Assembly: GCA_014804355.1 (NCBI GenBank)
Contig: JAAUZY010000059.1
Location: 1 to 64,000, forward strand
Source of the DNA: Lachnospiraceae bacterium
Lineage (GTDB): Bacteria; Bacillota; Clostridia; Lachnospirales; Lachnospiraceae
DNA: 64,000 nucleotides
Reading direction: 5' to 3'
The translations under genes were made by a program, and so were the position numbers. The notes beneath the pieces are model-generated. The model made no database searches. It was not told where the DNA came from and saw only the letters and a program-made list of their open reading frames with translations. Below, piece by piece: positions 58,108-64,000 of this stretch (positions are counted from its first letter, which is position 1; the number at the start of each line of letters is the position of its first letter).

Positions 58108-59412
58108 GTGTCAAATTTAAATTCAAACTCAAAATCAAGTACCGCCACCGTTTTTCCCGAACATGGACCGCTTAATGAAGACGGAAAGGAAATCCTGCTG
58201 TCGGTTAAGAACGTTGATATCACTTTTGGAAAAAAGGAAAATGCGGTCAAAGCCGTACAGAATGCTTCCTTTGATATTTACAAAGGAGAAACTTTCTCAT
58301 TAGTTGGAGAATCCGGTTCGGGAAAGACTACTGTTGGACGGGCTGTCATTCGCGTTAATCCGCTTGCAGGCGGTGAAATATTGTATAAAGGTGTCCGTAT
58401 TTCAGGGAAAATTCCCCGCGCACTGGACCGTAAGGTGATTCGTAACATTCAGATGGTGTTCCAGGATCCTGCCGCTTCTTTAAATGACAGAGCGACAGTG
58501 GATTATATTATTTCCGAAGGACTGTACAATTTCCATCTCTATACGAGCAAGGCTGACCGTCAGCAAAAGGTGGAAAATATGATCAAAGAGGTAGGGCTTC
58601 TGCCTGAACATCTGACCAGATACCCGCATGAGTTTTCCGGCGGACAGCGTCAGCGTATCGGTATCGCCCGCGCTATGGTTATGGAACCGGAGCTGGTAGT
58701 GGCGGATGAGCCTATTTCTGCGCTGGATGTGTCTATTCGTGCGCAGGTGCTGAACCTGATGAAGAAATTCCAGCGTGAAAAAGAGATTACATATCTCTTT
58801 ATTGCACACGATCTGTCTGTGGTAAGGTTTATTTCGGACCGTATCGGTGTTATTTATAAAGGTAAAATTGTGGAGATTGCAGAGGCGGAGGAGCTTTTCA
58901 ACTTTCCACTGCATCCTTACACCCACTCTCTGATTTCGGCGATTCCCATTCCGGATCCGAAACTTGAGAAGAACAAAGTGCTCTATACATACGATCCTTC
59001 CATCCATGATTACAGCGAGGAAGAGCCGGAGTTAGTCAACATCGGCCATAACCACTATGTATACGGAAGCAAAAAGGAGATTGAGGAGTATAAAGCCATC
59101 AGGGACAAGAATGAGCCTGTTAAAGCTATTACCATTAATTTTTCCGGTACTGAGATTACGGATCATGTGCAGGAGGTGACAGCCTCAGAGGATGAGATAA
59201 AGCTTCCGCCTGTTCATGATACGGGATCATTCATATATAAGCTTCTTTCATTCTTCCTGCCAATACTCGGACTGATTGCGGCATTTATCTTCAGGCGGAT
59301 CAATCATATTCGAAATTACAGGGCATGTAAGAGAGGGGCTATTGCCGGGCTGATCACTCTGGCTGTGATCGTGCTTATCTTCCTGCTGTTGATATTGTTG
59401 GCGGTAATATAA
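58108..59412 (+). CDS. OppF-like ATPase with C-terminal transmembrane segments
   Basis: [28 protein letters not shown]-terminal [17 protein letters not shown] and [23 protein letters not shown]. Confidence 0.9.
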   Translation: MSNLNSNSKSSTATVFPEHGPLNEDGKEILLSVKNVDITFGKKENAVKAVQNASFDIYKGETFSLVGESGSGKTTVGRAVIRVNPLAGGEILYKGVRISGKIPRALDRKVIRNIQMVFQDPAASLNDRATVDYIISEGLYNFHLYTSKADRQQKVENMIKEVGLLPEHLTRYPHEFSGGQRQRIGIARAMVMEPELVVADEPISALDVSIRAQVLNLMKKFQREKEITYLFIAHDLSVVRFISDRIGVIYKGKIVEIAEAEELFNFPLHPYTHSLISAIPIPDPKLEKNKVLYTYDPSIHDYSEEEPELVNIGHNHYVYGSKKEIEEYKAIRDKNEPVKAITINFSGTEITDHVQEVTASEDEIKLPPVHDTGSFIYKLLSFFLPILGLIAAFIFRRINHIRNYRACKRGAIAGLITLAVIVLIFLLLILLAVI

Positions 59413-59414
59413 AA

Positions 59415-59520
59415 AATCGAGCAAGCTCGATTGTGAGCTTTGCGGGGTTACGAGGCAAGCTCGATTGCGAGATATCGCCCATGAGATGCTGTGCATCTCG
59501 GCGAACTCGAATTAAACTTA
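59415..59520. repeat. Hairpin-rich intergenic element between oppF and the ApbE-like gene
   Basis: ATCGAGC-AA-GCTCGAT, CTCG-ATTG-CGAG, GAGATGC-TGT-GCATCTC; repeated GCAAGCTCGATTG; minus strand ends in GCTCGATTTTTT. Confidence 0.6.
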
Positions 59521-59590
59521 AGAATTTCTTATATAAATGTATGGCGCACGGGAGCATTTCATTCCGTGCGCCGTGTTGAATGAAACAGGA

Positions 59591-60877
59591 ATGAGGAGAA
59601 GAAATTTGAGGGAAAGCAGAACCGGCGGCGGGGGAAGAGACCTGCCGCATCCGAAACCAGTGAATAAGATTGAACTTCCGGCAGAGCACAGGCGGCTGAG
59701 ATTGGTTCTGGCCGTCGTTTTTTTGATCGTGGGAGCATTTTTTTTAGCTATTAGTGTGGCAAATCTTTCATCAAAGGATTCCGGATGGAGTGAAATAGAA
59801 GCCGATTCTTCAGAACTAAATTGTAGCGATGATTTTGTGTTTTTGTATTGCCTGGGACAGGGCGAGGCTTCAGCCACAGCGGAGAATAAGGAGATCACCG
59901 CATGTTATTCCGCTGCCACAGAATATGCGTTTCGGATGTTTACAAATGATGTGGAATACGAAAATGTTCACAATATGTACTACATCAATCGCCATCCAAA
60001 CGAGGAGATGAAGGTAGACGATGTTCTGTACCGGGCATTTTCTTTGATTCAGGAATCCGAGGACAGAAGCCTCTATCTTGCGCCTGTTTATGAGCAATAT
60101 GATGGTTTATTCTACTGCACGGAGGAATATCAGACGGTGGAATATGATCCTTATCTGAATCAGGATGTGGCGGATTACTACGCCGCAGTAGCAGGGTTCG
60201 CCAATGATACGCGGATGATAGATCTGGAACTTCTGGGAGAAAACAGGATTTGTCTGAGGGTAGCAGAGGAGTATCTGGATTTTGCTTCGGAAAATGAGAT
60301 CGGAAGTTTTATTGATTTTTATTGGATGAAGAATGCTTTTATTGTGGACTATCTGGCACAGGAGATGATTTCGGCAGGTTATTTTAGGGGCTGCATTTCC
60401 AGCCTTGACGGATTTACCAGAAATCTGGACCGGAGTGGAGAGGTCTATGATTATATTTTTTACAACAGACAGGATACCACGATTTATCCTGCGGCAAGCA
60501 TACAATACAACGGTCCGTCATGTATAGTCTGTCTCCGTGATTATGCATTGGGCAGTGAGCAGCATTTATTTTACTTATATTCAGGCGGAGAGAGACGCAC
60601 CCCATATCTGGATACGAAGGACGGCTTCTGCAGGAGTGCCGGCAGTGATCTGGTATGCTATAGCAGCGAATCGAGCTGTAGTGAAATTCTGCTTCGGATG
60701 ATTCCCGTCTATATCGCGGACACGCTTCAGTACGACGCGCTGGCCGGATTGACAAAAGAGAGAATTTACTCCATTTACAGTGAAAACAGCAGAATTTGTT
60801 ACAATGATGCTGACCTGACGTTTGCCAACATGTATTGTGATGAGGATGTGCAATACGAGGCGTTTTGGGTGAAATAA
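59591..60877 (+). CDS. Membrane-anchored, divergent ApbE-like protein
   Basis: N-terminal TM (LVLAVVFLIVGAFFLAISVANL); overall segment order resembles ApbE but catalytic motifs not recognisable. Confidence 0.35.
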   Translation: MRRRNLRESRTGGGGRDLPHPKPVNKIELPAEHRRLRLVLAVVFLIVGAFFLAISVANLSSKDSGWSEIEADSSELNCSDDFVFLYCLGQGEASATAENKEITACYSAATEYAFRMFTNDVEYENVHNMYYINRHPNEEMKVDDVLYRAFSLIQESEDRSLYLAPVYEQYDGLFYCTEEYQTVEYDPYLNQDVADYYAAVAGFANDTRMIDLELLGENRICLRVAEEYLDFASENEIGSFIDFYWMKNAFIVDYLAQEMISAGYFRGCISSLDGFTRNLDRSGEVYDYIFYNRQDTTIYPAASIQYNGPSCIVCLRDYALGSEQHLFYLYSGGERRTPYLDTKDGFCRSAGSDLVCYSSESSCSEILLRMIPVYIADTLQYDALAGLTKERIYSIYSENSRICYNDADLTFANMYCDEDVQYEAFWVK

Positions 60878-60974
60878 TTGTGGATATGCGCAGGATGTGC
60901 TATACTGAATTTGTTTGTGGGCAAAGAAGTGGAAATGTTTCTTTGCCTGCCATGAAAATAAGGAGGAAACAATA

Positions 60975-62360
60975 ATGCTTGATGATTTTATTTCAGGTAA
61001 AAAGGCACTGTTTAAAGATGGTGTACATATGGAACTGAGAGCGCAGGAGAACCGTAACAGGCATATCGCGTTGGTACAGGGCAGCCTGACATCCAACAGC
61101 CGTTCCGAGGTCTCAGGAGTTTGCACAAGAGTATATAAGAACGGAGTGTACGGTTTCTCATCTATGGCGGAATGCTCTTCCTTGGCCGCGGAAACTGTAT
61201 TGAAGGCGGCTACGGAGAATGCTATGTTTATGGACAGACATATCCAAAAGAATAAAGGCGCCTTCCCCGTCATACCGGCAGGGCAGATACCGGTTGGTAA
61301 AGTGATTTCCGACACAGAGCAGAAACGATATCTTGAGTTTTGTAAGGAGCTGGACGCTTACATTGCCGGAACTTATCCTGATCTGTCCAGCCGCTCCGTC
61401 ATAATGAGAGCGGACTCCATGGAAAAAATATTATGCACGTCCGATGGTTACAATGGGCATACCACATCACCGCGCGTCCACATTATTTTTAGCTTTAACA
61501 CGGAATCGGTTTCGGGTGATCCTGTTGAATTATATACACCGGTGGGCGGTTTTGGCAATTTTGAGGATAATTTTTCAGATCCGGCGCTCCTTTACCCGGA
61601 AATAGATAAATTATATGAGACATTGATGCACAAACGCGAAGGCGTCCATGCCGACGCAGGTTATAAAACGGTGGTTCTGGGAGGATTTTTGTCCGGAATG
61701 ATCGCACATGAGGCGGTGGGGCACACGGTTGAAGCAGACCTTGTGCAGAGCGGTTCCGTGGCGGGACCGAATCTGGGCAGGCGTGTGGCTTCTGAGCTTG
61801 TGAACCTTGTGGATTTTGCGCATACCGCTTTTGGTAAGCCTGCTCCGCTTCCCGTATTTCTGGACGACGAGGGAACGCCGGCGGAAGATGCAGTTCTGAT
61901 AAAGGACGGCATTTTGACAGGATATCTGAACAGCCGCGAAAGCGCACAGCACTTTAACATGAATCCTCTGGGTAACGCCCGTGCGTGGTCATTTTCGGAT
62001 GAACCGCTTATCCGCATGAGAAATACGGCTGTGCTGCCCGGAAAAGATAAGCTGGAAGATATTATCGCATCGGTGGATGACGGTTATTATCTGATTAACA
62101 CAAATAATGGACAGGCAGACCTTACGGGCGAATTTATGTTCGGTGTCACCATGGGATATGAGATCAAAAAAGGGAAACTTGCACGTCCTATTCTTGATAC
62201 CACGGTCTCAGGAGTTGCCTTTGATATGTTAAAGACGGTGGATATGGTATCGGATGAGGTCATCTGGACCTGCAGCGGTACGTGTGGCAAAAAGCAGCCG
62301 ATGTCGGTGGGCATGGGAGGTCCGGCTCTCCGCTGCAAGATTATGATAGGTGGACGTTAA
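60975..62360 (+). CDS. TldD/PmbA family metallopeptidase (TldD-like)
   Basis: MIAHEAVGHTVEADLV (HExxxH); GGxxLGRRVASE. Confidence 0.88.
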   Translation: MLDDFISGKKALFKDGVHMELRAQENRNRHIALVQGSLTSNSRSEVSGVCTRVYKNGVYGFSSMAECSSLAAETVLKAATENAMFMDRHIQKNKGAFPVIPAGQIPVGKVISDTEQKRYLEFCKELDAYIAGTYPDLSSRSVIMRADSMEKILCTSDGYNGHTTSPRVHIIFSFNTESVSGDPVELYTPVGGFGNFEDNFSDPALLYPEIDKLYETLMHKREGVHADAGYKTVVLGGFLSGMIAHEAVGHTVEADLVQSGSVAGPNLGRRVASELVNLVDFAHTAFGKPAPLPVFLDDEGTPAEDAVLIKDGILTGYLNSRESAQHFNMNPLGNARAWSFSDEPLIRMRNTAVLPGKDKLEDIIASVDDGYYLINTNNGQADLTGEFMFGVTMGYEIKKGKLARPILDTTVSGVAFDMLKTVDMVSDEVIWTCSGTCGKKQPMSVGMGGPALRCKIMIGGR

Positions 62361-62369
62361 AACGATTGT

Positions 62370-62413
62370 GTCTGCGGCGTAGGCGGCAGGCTACGGAAAG
62401 GCATGGTTATAAT
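62370..62413 (+). promoter_or_regulatory. Conserved leader segment copy B upstream of the TldE-like gene
   Basis: Hairpin GTCTGC/GCAGGC plus 24-nt identity with 39149-39172. Confidence 0.5.
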
Positions 62414-63712
62414 ATGGTAGATATTAAAAGCGCAGGCGGCAGGGTAAATGACGCCTTAAAAAGACATAGTGTGGACAAGGCAGGATTCTGGGTGACGGAA
62501 ACGGAAACACAGGAATTTAATGTAGAGGGCGGGGAGTTTACCCTGTTCCGCACCTTATTTGACAATGGTTTAAATCTTACGGTATATCATCAAAACAAAA
62601 AAGGCTCCATCACCACGAATAAGTTGGACGATGTTTCCATCGACTCGGCTGTGGAGGGAGCCCTTGCCTCTGCAGAATCGGGAATTGCGGATGAGGCATA
62701 TGATATTGCACCCGTACAGGAGAAACAGTGCTTTCATGACAACGGCTATGAGCCGGATATGGAACGACTCTTTGAACGAACCAGGGAACTGATGGCTGAT
62801 ATCGAAAAGCGATATCCCAAGGTCCTTGTGGATCAACTGAGCGTTTCCCATCAGAAGATCCATACCCTTTACCTGAATACCAACGGTACGGAATGTGAAG
62901 TATTTAAGGGAAAGTATTCGGTTTCTCTGTCGTTTGCAGGGCATGAAGGAGATGTGACCACTTCAATCTGTGGAACAGGTGTAATGACAGATAATCTGGA
63001 TAAACCCTTTATAGAACTGGGAACCATTGAAACACAGTTAAAGGAGGCGGAGGCTCAGCTTGTGACGACTCCCCTTGAAGGCAAGTTTGAGGGTGTCATC
63101 GTCCTGACTCCCGACAGCCTTGGCTCTTTCCTTTACGGTATTCTCAGCAATTTCGCATGTGATTCTGCCATTTTGGAGAAGACAAGTATATGGCTTAATA
63201 AGCTGAATGAAAAGGTTGCAGACGAACGGCTTACCCTTTCCATAAAACCATCCGATCCCCGCGTTGTAGACAGGGATCACATTACGTCGGACGGTTTTCT
63301 GGAAGAAGACTATGATATTATAAAGGACGGTATACTTAAATCCTTTATGATCTCTCTGTATGTGGCAAATAAGTCCGGATTTGAGCGTGAGAAGAGCTCT
63401 TCCTTCTCTGTCATCATCGAAGGCGGTGCTACTCCCTATGAGGAAATTCTGAAAGGAATCAAAAAAGGGCTTATCGTAGGACGCTTCTCAGGAGGAAGAC
63501 CGGGTAGCAGCGGAGATTTTTCCGGGGTGGCCAAAAACAGCTTTTTAATTGAGAATGGAGAAATCACCGGTGCGGTAAGCGAGACGATGATCAGCGGCAA
63601 CCTTGCCAGGATGCTGATGAATGTGGTAGACATCTCCAAAGAGACGGTAGAAAACGGCAGTGACGTATTGCCTTACATTGCCTTTGACAAGATTGTGATT
63701 TCGGGGAAATAA
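62414..63712 (+). CDS. TldD/PmbA family protein (TldE/PmbA-like)
   Basis: Pairs with the TldD-like gene; TldE-like C-terminal RFSGGRPGSSGDFSGVAKNSFLIENGEI. Confidence 0.87.
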   Translation: MVDIKSAGGRVNDALKRHSVDKAGFWVTETETQEFNVEGGEFTLFRTLFDNGLNLTVYHQNKKGSITTNKLDDVSIDSAVEGALASAESGIADEAYDIAPVQEKQCFHDNGYEPDMERLFERTRELMADIEKRYPKVLVDQLSVSHQKIHTLYLNTNGTECEVFKGKYSVSLSFAGHEGDVTTSICGTGVMTDNLDKPFIELGTIETQLKEAEAQLVTTPLEGKFEGVIVLTPDSLGSFLYGILSNFACDSAILEKTSIWLNKLNEKVADERLTLSIKPSDPRVVDRDHITSDGFLEEDYDIIKDGILKSFMISLYVANKSGFEREKSSSFSVIIEGGATPYEEILKGIKKGLIVGRFSGGRPGSSGDFSGVAKNSFLIENGEITGAVSETMISGNLARMLMNVVDISKETVENGSDVLPYIAFDKIVISGK

Positions 63713-63738
63713 TAATAGAATGAAATTACAAAGAAAGT

Positions 63739-63815
63739 ATACCGCTGACCAATATGCGGTATATAAGTGGTTGGGTCGAAAGTATAGTCCTTCGCCGTAA
63801 GGTGGAGGACTTTTT
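63739..63815 (+). promoter_or_regulatory. Candidate attenuator leader: hairpin with possible pseudoknot followed by terminator
   Basis: ATACCGC/GCGGTAT (63739-63762); loop GACCAA vs TTGGGTC; AGTCCTTCGCC-GTAA-GGTGGAGGACT + T5 (63786-63815). Confidence 0.45.
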
Positions 63816-63834
63816 CCAAAATGAGGACTAGCAA

Positions 63835-63996
63835 ATGAAAATCAGAATCAAATTCGCCCAATATGGCACAATGAAATTGGTTAATGCAAGCAGCAGCGGC
63901 AATATAAAACCTACGATGATATTTGATAAGTTCTGTCAGTATGTGGGAATAGACATTCCCCCTGGCTTATCTATAAAGGCAAGGTTGATATTATGA
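63835..63996 (+). CDS. Small hypothetical protein (53 aa)
   Basis: Read directly: MKIRIKFAQYGTMKLVNASSSGNIKPTMIFDKFCQYVGIDIPPGLSIKARLIL; not in the supplied ORF track, which appears to list only longer ORFs. Confidence 0.45.
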   Translation: MKIRIKFAQYGTMKLVNASSSGNIKPTMIFDKFCQYVGIDIPPGLSIKARLIL

Positions 63997-64000
63997 ACAT

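Noticed and set aside
1-64000. CRISPR arrays, rRNA or tRNA genes
   Set aside because: No regularly spaced repeat/spacer pattern, rRNA-like or tRNA-like sequence noticed

Overview
The window looks like a Firmicutes (Lachnospiraceae-like) chromosome. Positions 1 to about 4.56 kb are the decayed end of an integrative element: two 5'-damaged ORFs, an Rpn/PD-(D/E)XK-type ORF and a large serine recombinase. The rest is mostly chromosomal: ilvE, PHP hydrolase, PpiC lipoprotein, htpG, two SpoIID-like/peptidoglycan-binding proteins, a DUF5717/DUF5716-type four-gene cluster, purB, a two-component operon followed by an amidase, a CDF transporter, a P-type ATPase, purA, SDR/LysR/HAD, FprA, tcdA, pdxST, an acyltransferase, a LytTR/DUF3021/ABC module, a GH2 enzyme, a radical SAM protein, an oversized opp operon, an ApbE-like protein and TldD/TldE. 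The strongest non-coding signals are: (i) two approx. 140-150 nt intergenic elements (38855-38991, 47324-47475) whose long terminal stems differ by compensatory changes; (ii) a 10-mer, TTATGTAAAC, found at least 11 times in 64 kb; (iii) a candidate stand-alone approx. 88 nt sRNA opposite pdxT; (iv) a NiCo/czcD-type riboswitch with terminator upstream of the CDF gene; (v) an 11-bp periodic repeat array between a two-component operon and an amidase gene; (vi) a perfect CIRCE upstream of htpG that doubles as a terminator-like hairpin; (vii) an Opp ATPase pair in which OppD carries a coiled-coil insertion and OppF a C-terminal transmembrane segment. All calls come from reading the sequence; no database search was run.
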